Source of the DNA: Rallus limicola
Lineage: Eukaryota; Chordata; Aves; Gruiformes; Rallidae
NCBI GenBank assembly: GCA_022605955.1
Contig: JAKCOZ010000010.1
Span: forward strand, 2,108,001 to 2,172,000
Direction: 5' to 3'
DNA: 64,000 bases
The position numbers and the translations under genes were made by a program. The notes beneath the pieces are model-generated. The model made no database searches. It was given only the letters and a program-made list of their open reading frames with translations, and was not told the DNA's origin. Shown one piece after another: positions 22,528-36,129 of the stretch. The number at the start of each line of letters is the position of its first letter. Position 1 is the stretch's first letter.

Positions 22528-25500
22528 ACCACCCCAAGCCTTGAAACACAAATTAGCAGGATGAAGTGAGTGCTGAAGCAAGTGAGAGGCCTATACATAC
22601 TTTTTGGTTTAAGGCAGACACATTGCACTGTAAAAATCATATAATGTAAAAATCAGAAGCCTTGTAGAAAATTAAGACAAACGTCATATTTATCAAATAT
22701 CCTAAGCAACAAATAGTACTGTTAGAATGTGTTCACATTATTTTAGAGCTTTATTTGGCCACATAGAGTCAAACACTCCTAGAAACATTTCCTACATATG
22801 TGATGTAGTAACTAACAGCGCTGTATATTTGCCCCAAGGTACACTACTACATGTGCATTAGCTGCCAAATTCAAATCTGAGAGAATACTGGAAAAGTCTA
22901 GATACAAAAATACCTTTAACTTCCACAACCACATGCACACAGGAAGCAGAAGAGGATTGAAAGACCATTGCTCAAATTATGTCTACTTCAATGAATAAGT
23001 CTCATAAAGCTAAAGTTTTCTGCTGCCTATTCTACTCATTATAATTTTTGATTGGTTGTCTTCCTTGTTGAGATTGAAAGCTCAGCCCACCTCTGGGAAA
23101 GCAAAAGCAGCAACTATGCAGTAAAACTTAATGTCATCTGCATCATTAGGAAACCCAAAAGCCTCAACATTTCACTCACAACCAAGAACAATGATGCAAA
23201 ACTGATTCAGGAATATCTGAATACTGGTCAGGCTTTGCCTAGCACCACTACAACAGAGACCAGGGCCTGCACTTACACATACACTCTCCACCACATACAC
23301 TCTCCCCCACTACTTACTTATCTTGGCTGATGGCATACAAAGGGCCAGAAATAAAAGCCTGAATATACTTCCAAAAGGCAGACTATACCTTTTGGCACAG
23401 CCCTAAGCAAAGGTTGGTTTTTAACCTTCATTATGGGAGTGGGAGTCACAGGAGGCACTATGTCCTAGAGACACACCTCAGGGGCAAAACATATACATCG
23501 TTTCCTCATTGCTTCAAGGGGGTAATAATTTACTATTCAATCAATGTTGGCCATCATCTTGGGGCATGTCTATGTACAGCTTCATCTGTTTCTCCTCCGT
23601 GTCTTCTGTCTGCCTCCATGCTCTGAGACGGTTGTGGATATTGATGTGGTAGGTAGCCTGCACAGAGAAAGAAAAGAAAGTGTGTATGGGTCTTTCTTCC
23701 CCAATTTCTTTTCTAAGTTCCTAATCCAGATAAGTAACTGGAGAATTGAATCCCTGCCTGGATTTATGTAGACATTCTAGCCTCCACAAGACCTGGCACT
23801 TTCCTTTTGATGTTTAGCTCATCTTCTTTATATGAATTAGATTTACTACTTTTTTCTAATTGATTTTTAGCTAGCTGTAGGCAAAGGAATAGAAAACAGT
23901 ACTTAGTGATGGTAAAGGGTGACCAAATAAGGTCTGGAGGGAAGAAAAGCATACTTATTCTGTTCATTTAAATGATTTCATATAAGTAACCTTAAAACCA
24001 AGACTCTGCATGTTGAAATTTATTTTAATGATAGTCAAAAGTAGTTAAAATACTTTGTAAAATCTTAGGGCAAGATTAATTGTTGAAAAATAACAGAGAA
24101 AGGTTATAAAAGGTTGCAGACTCCACTAGAATATGTGAAATTATTTAGAAACCTAGAAGTTCTGCTTTAATGAAGATTTTATCCAACCTTAGCCAAAGAT
24201 ATAGTATCTGGAAATTAGCTTTCCCTACATTTTTTGTTTGCTTGCTTCCTAGCTTGGTTTTCACTAAAAAGTAACCAACACATAAAAATTCTCCTGGACA
24301 AAGACTGCAGTGAAGGAAAAAAAGATTCAGTTTTACCACAAAATGGTATACATGCTTCATAATCTTTTTCTATTAAACATGAAGTACTTTGCCTTCACTG
24401 TATTTTTTTACTTGCAATGGTCCACATGCATTGCTGTCCTCAAGGTAAGAAATTCACCATATTTGAAGGAGTGAAAACAGAACTATGATTTCTATACTAT
24501 GCTCCTGGACCAGTTTTAGGCAATAAGCTTTACAGGTAACCACATATTTCCTATTTCCCTGAAGAAAAACCTGACTTTAGGCTCCCTCTCTCATATTTTT
24601 GCTGATTGACAGGGTCAAACTAAGCTAAAGAACTGGTTTGTCTGGCTTGTTCTTATTACAGTAAGTTCTGTTGGATATCAACATCTGCCACTTTCTCACT
24701 TTCATGAACTGCTCTTTATACTAACTCTGATCTCAGCTGCTTTATGGATTCACAGAACACATTCCTGGGGAAAATTCAGCCCAGATAAAATGGGATCCAT
24801 CATTCCCATTGCTTCTAGGCTTCACCCCAGCACAGGTTGTATTTAGGGAACATACAACTAATTTAAGGAGCACCAACTAATAGTTTTATGAATTTTTGGA
24901 ATACTTATCCCATTTAGGTGTAGCTCCCTTCAAGAAGCAAGATGCTGACTCATTATTACAATTGTATGTAAGGCTTTAGGCCTTCCTTCTTTTTACTGAT
25001 CCTTTTTTTTCTTTTCCTTATCTTATACAGTCCTTTGATGCTTGAAAATAGCTGATGAGTTAAATAATGAAGTGTGGGCATGAAGTCTAAAGTACAGTGT
25101 GGCAGGATGTGTTAAAGCTATGACCTAACAATACATGGTCTGATATTATAATTTAATTTCCTTCTAAATCTCTCAAAGGAGTAGCAGAAGGGAACTAACT
25201 GGTATGAATAAAAGCTGACCTTGTTTTGATTTTACATATATATATATGTATAGATATATGTACATATTTTTACCAATATAAAATATATTTTAGACTGATT
25301 GAAACTGCTGTCTTATCACAAAGACTTCATGACAACTAGTTAACTAATCCAATTATAGCACTGCAAGAGTTAAAACTGAACAGTAGCCAATAGGTGAGGA
25401 TATGTTTTATTTAGAACCTTTTCATTATTGTTTTGTTTATCTGTAGATTGTTGATCTCCACTGACAATAATTGAGGAAGGACACATTTTTGTTATTTTTT

Positions 25501-26825
25501 TCAAAGAGTTTACCAACTCAGCTGAAGTGAGAGCATTTATGAGCTTGGGCATTCCCAGGGTAGGAACATTCTTGACAAACGTACCTTTAGCTGACTGAAT
25601 TTCCTAAGAGAAAGACAGGGGCATGTCCCCTTCTGAATGCAAAAAGTACATAATGTGTTATTCATGTGCAATATCTTTATTACTTTGGTTTCAAATTCTC
25701 TTCAGGGAAGTCACCAAAAGCACACTTGGATGAGTGGGATGTTCTTCCATTTAATTATCTTCCTATAAGTGCTAAAATCCTTTCCCCATACCAGATCTGT
25801 TGCATGACAGGAAGCAATATGTTAAACTTACTCTGATCACATAGCACACAATGGACTGGTAACCTTAAAACCAAGCCTTTTCCATCAGACAAATCATCAC
25901 ATCACTGTTTGAACTCGAGAAAGCATTTCCTTTATTGTTTGTTTACCTTGAGATGAGCAGACATCAAAATCCAACCTATTATTGTACTGTTTTAATATTT
26001 CTCTCTTACAGATGTATACAAGGAAAAAAATTGTCAGGTAAGAATCACTCTACTTGGGTTTGGGTTTTTTTTTCCTAAGTTTAGATACATTAAATATATA
26101 CTTTTGAATAATAAGTAATTCCAAATTGTGTGTTCTGAATAGGCACAGCTTAGTGTTTGGGGATAGTACATACAGATGGTTTTGACTAGAAGAGGTTAGG
26201 ACACAGAGGGAGAAAAAAACTGAGTAAAATTCTAAATGCCAGTCTGCATTTTATGCTGAACATATGTATTAGATTTTCCACAATTCACATCCTGTATTAT
26301 TAGACAGTTGTCACACTGCAGGGAAGCTTAATGCCTTAATGAAAGACTAGGCTTGAGAAGCAATGAGATGGCAAATGAAATGCTCTGCAGGAAGCAATGC
26401 CTTGCAGTCGGGAGAGCTTTGTGAATCTAAGATACTGAGAGCTCATACAGAAAGTGAAATCAGATTAGGATAAGGTGCATCTCTAATGTCTAAATGTTTT
26501 AAAGGTAAGATGACTTAAAAAAATTCTTTCTTAAATTTCTATTTCTGACTTTGCAGCTATGTTGTGCCTAAAATGATTAATGCAGAAGCTTGGAAATTTG
26601 ACCAACAATTATACTGATTGAAATGGCAATGCTTTATATGGTTCTGGCTAGCTATCTGTCCTGTCACAAGTACACACTGGGACTTGGTTGGGCTCAAACA
26701 GATCTGTCCAGCACATTTCAACATTAATTTATATCCCTCTGTAACATCTGTCTCCGCTTCCCCATTTTCTAGTGATTTTTCAAATGTGAGGCCAAACATC
26801 CAGTGTTGTTCTTGACTCATCTGTC
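22528..26825. other. Intergenic DNA, no gene seen
   Basis: AT-rich sequence. A TA/TG-rich microsatellite ('catatatatatatgtatag') lies near 25235-25275. Some CA/TC-rich sequence occurs near 23265-23310. Open frames are short and unrecognised. Confidence 0.65.
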
Positions 26826-27653
26826 ACAGTCTGTACAGGACAGCCTAATCTGTAAATTAAACAAGTTAGAGAGCTGGGCAATCACCAGCTGTATGAAGTT
26901 TAAAAAGGGCAAGTGCCGGATTCTGCACTCAGGAAGGGGCAACACTGACTACACATCTAGGCTAGAGAATGAGACACTGGAGACCAGCCATGCTGAAAGG
27001 GATTTGGGGACCTTGTAGACAGCAAATTAAACATGAGCCAGCAGTGTGCCCAGGGCACCTGGAGGGCCAACTGTATCCTGGGGTGCATCAAGCACGGCAT
27101 TGCCAGCCAGTCCAGGGAAGGGATTGTCCCACTCTACACTGCACTGGTGCAGCCTCACCTTGAGCACTGTGTGCATTTTTGGGTGGCACAGTACAAGAGG
27201 AACACAAAACTACCTGGAGAGTGTACAGAGGAGAGTAGCAAGGATGGTGAAGGGTCTGGAGGGGAAGTTTTATGAGGAGAGGCTGAAGTCTCTTGGTTTG
27301 TTCAGCCTGGAGAAGGTTGAGGGGAGACCTCATTGCGGCCTAAGGCTTCCTGATGAGTGGCAGGCCCCAATCTCCTCTCTTTGGTTAGCAGTAATATAAA
27401 GCAAGGGAACAGCTTGAAGCTGTGACAGAGGAGGTTTAGGTTGGGTATTAAGAAGACGGTGGTCAAGCACTGGCACAGGCTCCCCAGGGAAGTGGTCACA
27501 GCACCGAGCTGGACTGAGTTCAAGAAGCATCTTGACGATGCACTCAGTCACATGCTCTGACGTGGCTGGCCCTGTGTGGAGCCAGGAGTTGAACTTGATG
27601 ATCCTTATGGGTCCCTTCCAACACAGTATATTCTATGATCCTATGATTTTATG
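26826..27653 (+). mobile_element. CR1 LINE fragment with 3' end, 0.83 kb
   Basis: Runs from the end of the RT domain ('ctgtatgaagtttaaaaagg', 'gccggattctgcact') through 'gggtgcatcaagcacggc', 'gtgcagcctcaccttgagc' and 'ggagaccteat'-type CR1 3' sequence to the tail 'ttctatgatcctatgatttt'. Frameshifted and inactive. Closest in type to the copy at 17190-17763. Confidence 0.94.
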
Positions 27654-27821
27654 AGCCCATTAGGAAAGAGAACTAGCAAACTTGACAAACAAGGACTCAA
27701 TTCTCTTTGCACAGGCTAGTCTAAGAATTTGCCAATTCATCATTTCATGAGGATACTACTTCACACATTCTCTAATTCAGAACTTGCAGTTCATAATTTC
27801 TAATTTGTGCACCAGCTTACT

Positions 27822-27888
27822 GAAGGGGGGTTGGACTAGATGACATTTAAAGGTTCCAGCCAACCCAATACATTCTATGATTCTATGA
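27822..27888 (+). mobile_element. CR1 3'-tail fragment
   Basis: 'gggttggactagatgacat', then 'aaaggttccagccaaccc' and 'attctatgattctatga' form a clean, very short CR1 3' end. Confidence 0.93.
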
Positions 27889-29245
27889 ACCTAGCTGATG
27901 GTGAGAGTGCTCATCCTTTCTCCTCCATCATGGTGTCCAGCTCTGTTAGATCTATTTCAAAAATATTTTGAGAAGTTTGGTCTGTTTCCATAGAGTTTTA
28001 ACAGATTCTGAAGAAACTACCACACACTTACTAATGTAAGGATTATGGCCACAGGAAACTGCAAACTGTAGATGACAGCAGCTGCATAATGATCTTTAGC
28101 ATTTTCTGGGCTCTTTATTCCATCTAAGTGTTGCCCTCACTTTGAGCTGATTGTGCTGCTCCCAGGATACATCAGGGTTTACCATGGGCTGCTTTAGATA
28201 AAATCTGAGCAGGAGTTGAGTGAACAATCACACTTAACTTATAATTTTCTGATTATTATTCTGATGGCAATGGTAGGGCTACTCAAAGAGAGTTCTTCTC
28301 TACTTTGGACCTGCAAATGATTTGTGAACAACCACAAAATAAATAAAAACAAGTTTTGGAAATAATTTTTAGAGCAAGAATTTCCACAGATACTCTTCCT
28401 TTTCTCTGACAAACTGTATTTACTCTTGAGAATATTCAAACATACCCTGTACTAGGTTGACTGAATTTTGAGCTGAAATTGTTTGAGAGCAAAGAATCTG
28501 TCATCTTAAATTTGTCTAACAATTCTGGTATTTATTTCAAGTTTCTTTAGAAACACAGTTTAGCGATATGTAGCCTAATGAGTCATTTAATTCATAATTT
28601 TTTTCCTTAGCAGTTGGTGCTGGTGAATGTAATACTTATATTGCTATATATATATTAGACGTAGAAGATAACTAAAATTTTGACAAAAACACTTATCAGT
28701 TATGTGTAACTTTCCTCCAGAAGAGCTATATTGAAACTGTGCCTATTCCTCTTTAAGACTGTGAGCCATTCTGCAAATGAATGTATTTTATAAATTCTCA
28801 AGCAATTTAAAGAACTTAGAAAAACGCATTAGAACATGCTCTTTATAGATACAATCCTTGTCTCTGCAGAACAGTCGCTGTACTTGCAGTCTACTTGTGT
28901 GGCTAAATATGTTTTTATATTGCAGTGAGCCAAATTAATCCTTTTTCGTCACTTAGAAGGAGACATCCCACTTCCTCTTTCCTCCATCTTCCTTTTGTAA
29001 TCAAACACTGTTTTCACCTTCTGTTAACTTTGGCACTTGTCTGGCTTGCACTGCCAACTTATTCCAGCTAAACGCACGCATATTTTTGTCATTAGTGAAT
29101 TGAGTCAGCTTATCATGTGATCAAAGGAGTACTGGTGAAAGCTGTGCTGCACAGGGAACTACACAACTGAGAGCAGGCAGGCAGAAATCTCAGCTGCAAT
29201 GTGGCACCAAGTTTTCTCTCCTTTCTTGCTTGTTTGCATGCGGGC
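27889..29245. other. Intergenic DNA, no gene seen
   Basis: AT-rich unique-looking sequence with no repeat family recognised. Confidence 0.65.
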
Positions 29246-29345
29246 TCTCTCTCTCTGTCTCTCTGTCTGTCTGTCTGTCTCTCTCTCCACCTCTCCCTCT
29301 ACCCACCTTTCCCTCTCTCCCTACCTTCCCCTTTCTCCCTTTACT
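29246..29345. repeat. CT/TGTC-rich microsatellite region
   Basis: (CT)n passes into (TGTC)n and then into CCCTCTC-type imperfect pyrimidine repeats. The open frame over it, rich in L, S and C, is a composition artefact. Confidence 0.92.
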
Positions 29346-32300
29346 GCCCCATGGAAGTTTTTATAACTGAATTTATTACTGCAGAAAAGCTCATTACTAC
29401 AGTAAGGTACTGTGTGATTGATATAACTGTCATCATGGCTACATGAATTTCTGCATAAAAATACCTTCTGTAGGCTCGGAATAGCATAAAATTTGCTTCG
29501 TTTTCTTTCACAACAAACACCCATAGCATGCAAGTCAACCATTGGTAGTTCATTTTGTAATGCATTTTAGCTAATTTCCTAAAAAATGGGCATAAAATTG
29601 CCTTTTTTGGGGGGTGGGAGCTCATTATAAAGAGCTTAGGAGGAAAAATGAGAGGGTAAAAGTCAAAATAAATATTACATATAGAGAAACACAGATAAGC
29701 AAAACCATCAAAATACCTGTTGTCTCCCTCGGCTTTTTATATAAAAGCACAGAAAATATGAGAGTTAGAAAGGTATTCAGTAAGTGTGTCTCCTTAAGCA
29801 ATCATTTAAAAGAATTCAGAAAGAAGTAAATAGGCTAAAATACCTCTGCTACTTTCCATCGGGTGACTCCTTAAAGCTGAAGTATCTCTAAAGGGCTCTG
29901 AGGTCAAGGTCAACCCTTGGTATCTTTCCTGTGCTATATATAGCACAACTACCATACTGTTTTCAGGGCAAAGAGCAGAGAACAGACCTGTACTGAACAC
30001 TGAGGAGATAGCAGATTGCACCCTTAATAAAATTAAGGTGGGCTTTGCCCTTTACAGGGTTGTGAAAGCTGACTCAATGTTGTTTGTTGGGATAAAGAAT
30101 AATTATAAATTTATCAGCACTGAAATAAAGCAACACGTTTCTTTTCAAATACATTCCGGGAAACATTTCCAGTATGAAATAAAAGCAGTCTTGGATTGGT
30201 TAGGAAAATATTACCATTTTATCTCATATGCTTCTGCTATATATGCTCAACAAAATAAGATGATACAATTTATCAGCATTACAGTATATTATATCTCTAT
30301 GCAGCACAGGGCACAAGATACTTATGCTAATTCAAAACTAACTAGCATTTTGGCCACTTCAGTGAAGAGCTCTGTTGCTGTGTAATTACTCTTACTGGGA
30401 AGCAAGATACGTCATTGAGAGTGGAGCCCTGGAATAGCATAAACTCGTAATCGCATTGCTTTGGAATCAAGTCTGGCATCTCTGTATGGCACTGAGCTGC
30501 CCTCTGTAGACATACCAGCTTAATCAGAACTAGCTCCAAATTAGTACTCTGTGATGAAGATGCATCCAAAGTTTCAGTCTCTTTGGACAGATACCACTGT
30601 ATTGCACCATTATCTGGTTGAGTCTGTCTGAAGTAAGAAGCCATTTGTTGAACGTGCCATGGAAAGCATCACGTTTCAAGTTCACTGACTTGCTGTTTTA
30701 AAGCAGTATAACCCAAACACGTAACAGTCTTGAAGGAATCACGGACACATTCTATGGGAGAGAGGTCACGTTGCATTGTATGTGCAAATATCAAATTATT
30801 TGGTCAGCATCAACTTACTCACAATCAAGATAAAGCAGGTAAGTGAACAGGCACAGCACTTCAAGGGAATTCTCCAAGCCCGCTGACAGCACGGTACTTG
30901 ATTTTGATGAAATACATGAAGTCCAAGGGAAACATGAGAATACATACTATAATCAAGGAACTGCTCAACAGAGAAGCAAAAGGAGAAACTCGAGTCAGAA
31001 CACTGATTTTTAAGCAGCCTCCCTTCCATTAAAACTGTCAGGACTGTTGAGTAAAAGCTGAAACAAAGGGGCCCACTGCACACTGAAAGAAACTTGTAAT
31101 CTTTCAAAGAGTATCTAACAAAGGAATTTCCACCGAGTGTGACTAGAGAGAGATCTTGGTAATCCCAGTTGCACAGAGAGCCTTCTGCTGCACGATGCAA
31201 AAGCATCATGTGCAACATAGAAAGCTCATGGAAAGTTGCAAACAGAGAGTGTGTTATGCTTTATACTGCATATTAAACATACTGTATATTAGCAGGTATT
31301 CACACTAGGGACATTCAAAGATACATGTGCAGAACAGTCAGCTAACCCCTACACCTATTTTGTCTCTTTTCAGAAGGCACTAACCTTCAAAGACCTACAG
31401 CATGGACTTTTGGCTCTATGGAATTCCAGTTTGGCCATCAATATCATTAATATCATTATGTACAGATGTGTAAAGTGACCTCTATGGTTTTAACCACCGA
31501 AAGCCATACTGATAAAGGATTACATCACTTCTGTTTGGCATTGCTGCAGACTCAGTAATGAAGAATTGAACAGAGAACAGAAACATCTGCAGAGTACGTA
31601 TGTGGAAAGCCACACAAAACCTAGATTTTGGGTCTACTAAGCAGACTTATTAAATGCTGGACACAAAGAAAAATAACCTGGCAGAAATAACAGACTGGAT
31701 TGAAAATCAGTTAAGGCATACTTAAACCTACATAATATCATGTTTGAAAGAAAAAGCATCAACAAATGAATAAGATTCCCCAGCCACTACTAGACAAGCA
31801 GAGACATAACTCTCTTAAATCATGAAAACCACTAGCAGCAATTACTAAGTAATTTTCATGCACTAAAAATAATGTATGTTATTTTCATTATATTGGATTA
31901 TATTTTAAATAACATATCACTCAGAAGGATGCTTTTCTCTCATAATAAACAACTACAAGGAAACTACATGGATCATCCTTCTACATCAGCTGTCCAGGTA
32001 TTTCTTTGGCTTTTGCTAGAAAGTACTAGTTACCTTCTAGTGAAGAACTAGGAAGAACTAGTGAAGAAGAACTTTCATTTTCCTAGACAAATTGCATGGT
32101 ACTACTCATCAACACCTGAATGAAAAATAATTTAAAGTTCTGCTACATGAGCTAGGTTCGAGCACTATGCATATAACTACTTGCAATAAATATTTTTTTT
32201 TAATTTAACAAATTCTTTCTTGCAAGGTTATAGGTATATCATGACTTTTAAACAACTTTTATTAATTTTAAGTTCTTCTGAATAGAAAGGTTTTCCCATG

Positions 32301-35300
32301 CATCATTTATATACATCACATCATTAACTTTTAGCCAAATCCACATTGTAATTTACAATTCAATCAAAAATCAAAATAAATTTTTAAAAAATCTAGGTGT
32401 CCAAGCAATATATTTCTATCTCTACCTATGCCTATATTTTATTTAACATGAACTACAAAGTCCCTGGGATAAAGAGCAGAGTTACTCCATTACAATATAC
32501 ACAACGGGGAAAAGCTAAACTATCTGTTAGGTGACCTAGTGACAGCAGAACTGTGGGACCTCCAACAATTCCAAAAGATAAAAAGCATTTAAAAAAAAGC
32601 CACCATTGTTCTCAGTTTGCATGAAGTAAACACACAAAAAAAGGTCTGTAAACACAGAGAAAGGATTTCCCGCAGGTTAGGTGGGGTATTCAAAGCTTGT
32701 AACTGAATCAAATTGAGCCAAAAATGCAAGAATTCTAGGGAAGTTTAAACTCCCATACAAGGGGATGTGTCTGTATGTGCACATGTGAGCAAAATCATAA
32801 CTATTTCCTACCTCTTAATTATTGCAGAGGATATAGCAGTGTTTGCACAACAGCAGTTTCCTGTCACTTATATTTATGTGTTTTCTTTTTGTATTAAACT
32901 GCAGCAGGGATAGGTTTTCCTGTGTGAATCACTGAATGTGTTACCAATTGACTTCCTAGACATCAGCAAGTTGTATTCCTGATTCTAGAATTCAAGAGCA
33001 TATCCATTTTACTATTTTAATCAATGGATGCAGTTGTCTCAAGACTGTAAGAATTCACACACTGAAACCCTCAGAAAGGACTGCAGATCAGCAGAAGCTA
33101 GCCTGTGCAAACTTGGCAATGATGAGATGTAGTTCAAGAAAAAGTTTAAAATTCATTAATTTTTAAGTTAGTTAAACACATGGTAAGCTTGTAACAACAC
33201 ATGGTAAAATGGAACTAAGTTGTATATTTTAGGAGAACTTCCTGAAATATATGATTTTGTGAGAAGACAACAGAGTAGGGAAGAACCTCATTTAGCAAAG
33301 ATGGCCTATACCAAACCTACCAGCTCCTCCTCAAACCTTATGCCTTAGTTGCAGCTGACTAACAAATTTCCAGCACTGTAATTCACCAAGTCCCATTTAC
33401 ATGAAATGTTTCTATTAGGCTCTAAAGCTTCAACTAGTAGAGATGTCTGGGCTGATGGATCTCTTCTGCTTAGTAACAAATCAGGTAAGAATTTTATGCA
33501 AATAAATGCTCAAGCAGCTTTGCCTCTTGATGAAGGATGGAAAAATAAAAGTCAAAACCTCAAAAGTACTAATGAAAAAAACCTGGTACCACGTTTGGTC
33601 AGTCTTGTATGATTTTTGGAACGATGATCTCACAGTTAAACAAAATTCAAAATCTTACATTTCATACTCACATAGAGATGCAGACAGACTAAATATTCAT
33701 ACTCTAAATCTGTGTTGCACCACTGTGAATATGTCAAACTTTTAATTAAAGAAAAGCACAAGTGTATTGATCAAGCAGGAGTCCTTGGCTGCTTTTTGAT
33801 TTCACAAACTAACTGAATTACTCAACTACTTAAATATTTTTTCCTTTAAATAAAATTAAGTTTTGTTCTCGTGGTGAAAAAAAGCTAGAATTTTCCTTAA
33901 TCCTGAAAGGATACAAATTACTGCCTTGTCTTCATACCCAGCAAATCTATTCTTGTCAGGAGTAAGCATTTTCCCAAAAGCTTTCTCAGTTGTTTCTTTG
34001 CTGACAAAAGACTATGCCCTCACAGTTAAATTAGCTGAGCAGTGAAACCTTGTGTTTTACTCAGGCAAAAGTTCCTTCATCTCACCTCCCATTTCACTAA
34101 GTCTGCAGCTGCTCCCAGCCAAGCTGTTTTCACTTGCATAATACCTGCTCAATCTGCATTCAGGCTGAACAGCAGAGTCCTGGAAACCAATGCTGAGTGA
34201 TGAATTATCCCAAGTAAATTCTCTGTGGTCAAGAAAAAAATTAGGATTAGATAGGCTCCAGTTCCATTCGCAAAGATTATCCAAACAAGACAGCTGCTAT
34301 GGCATAGAAATTGTCATTTTCCTGTCCCAACCATAAGCATCTCCAGAGTTCTTGACAATGAAGGAGGAACAATACCATCTTACCTACTTTTCACAGTGCC
34401 CCAGATGTGCCTGTTTTAAAGAACTATGTGTCAGTATGTGGACAGCGGGCTATAAATGACACAATTTACACACATATAGTCACATACTATAATCATTATT
34501 AATTGCTTCAAACATGCTGAAAAATGCTATAGCATAAAACAGGAGGCAGTATTTGGAACGCAGGCTCAGCATGGTATCCTTGACTGCCTTCCAGTCACTC
34601 ACAGACCATTATTAATGGTTCATCATACCCCATGGCACTCTGCTATCTCTATGTCCTTTCCTCATGTGAAAAAAAAAATAAAAAGAGGAAAACTCTGAAA
34701 AACTTTATATTTTTGCTGCTAGACCCTGTTCATCAGGTTGACACACCTGGGGCAAGTTGGATACACAGATTGACATAAATAACACATCTTTTTATAATAT
34801 AAAATTACTCAGAGTTGCTACTTCTTTTAAGGGCAAAGAAAAAGAGGCACAATTCATTCTTCACGTTACCATATAAGACAATGTTTTTATGGTACATTTA
34901 TATTTATAGCGTACCTGCACTAAAGCAGGACTTTTCATTCTGATTCACACTAAGTAATGTTTATCACACAGTCATTGGAATAAAAGGAACTGAAGCAGCA
35001 GATTTCTTCGCATGCTCCACACTGAGTATAAAGTTCACAGTAAAACAAGCTCAGATGGGATAAAGGGATAAAAAGTATGAATTATAAGATGCTGCTCAGT
35101 TGGCTCATTTTGACCAAAAAAAGACTAGGGAATGTGTACACAAACAGCTCTGTAAACAGGGTTTAGAGGCTGGAACTACCAACAGGAAGTAGAGCTGGCT
35201 CCCAGGAGCCAACTACTGCTTGGGTGTAGTAACCTACTTGCTTATCTCAGCAGCTGACTTACACAAAACACATGGAAACACTAGAGAAACACAATCATCT

Positions 35301-35547
35301 CCAGAACAAGCAGTGTACTCCAACAAAGTCTGCATGTATTCTAAATATTCCTGCTAGGAAATCAAGATGTAACACATAGACTAGGAAAGATGAATCTGTT
35401 GTGCCAGTGAGTAACTTCTCAGTGTCTACTGAAGTTCTTTTGTGTTCCAGAAACCCGTCAGTATCAGTGTCAGGAAGGTCAGACACACTCAATTGCATAT
35501 AATTTGTGTGAACAGACCAGTCTCAAAGCCAAAGGCATGTCATATTT
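29346..35547. other. Intergenic DNA, no gene seen
   Basis: Six kilobases of AT-rich sequence unusually free of CR1 and LTR insertions. A minus-strand frame of 140 codons (30796-31218) has no recognisable domain and is likely chance. Without alignments I cannot tell conserved elements apart. Confidence 0.6.
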
Positions 35548-36129
35548 TTAGTCCTGCAACAACTTGACAGATACAGAGTTCATTTGGAATAATGCAATAC
35601 TCATCCAGACTAGCAACTGCACCGCACCTAGCACTGAGTTGCAGTGGAGCAGGGTCACAGCAAATAATTTTAGCATCTTGGGCAGCTTGCCATGTCTTGC
35701 CTTGAAGCATTTTTGCATTCCATAGACCTGTTTTGAGAAAGTACTCAGTTTGAGGCAAGGATAGTGCAACCTTTCTATCCCCTCTCTCTCTTCATCTAGG
35801 AGAAGCAAATCTTCAGTGCTGTGCCTAAAACAGCAGGAGTGATCCATGTTTTCTGGGAATGTGGAAGATAACTGTGTGAGAGTGGGGAAACTGATCATTG
35901 TCCAGGAGTCAAAGCTGACTTGTCCAAAAATGGACTTTGTCTTGACAAGTGCAGTCTCCACATGAAAATAACCCATTGCAAGATGTTGCTCACCAGTAAC
36001 CTTGCCTTTGTCATGCTTACCAGCAGTGGACGGAGCAGGACATTGTGTGGTATGTCTGTGACCACTGATGTTAGATCCACTTATGTCTGACTCGGTACAG
36101 TTGTACAAAGCCTGACCAACTATACTCAT
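35548..36129 (-). other. Unexplained 193-codon open frame
   Basis: The longest open frame in the window that is not explained by repeats or GC-rich sequence. The peptide starts MSIVGQALYNCTESDISGSN and ends with a hydrophobic part, LLVWMSIALFQMNSVSVKLL. An in-frame stop lies four codons 5' of the ATG. No domain is recognised, no poly(A) trace of a retrocopy is seen next to the 3' end, and the plus-strand sequence is not a repeat I know. At this base composition such a frame is unusual but could be chance. Confidence 0.15.

Noticed and set aside
29201..29446. Leucine/serine-rich 81-codon frame
   Set aside because: It reads through the CT/TGTC microsatellite.
30796..31218. 140-codon minus-strand open frame
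   Set aside because: No domain, splice signals or conservation evidence; length is compatible with chance in this amount of DNA.
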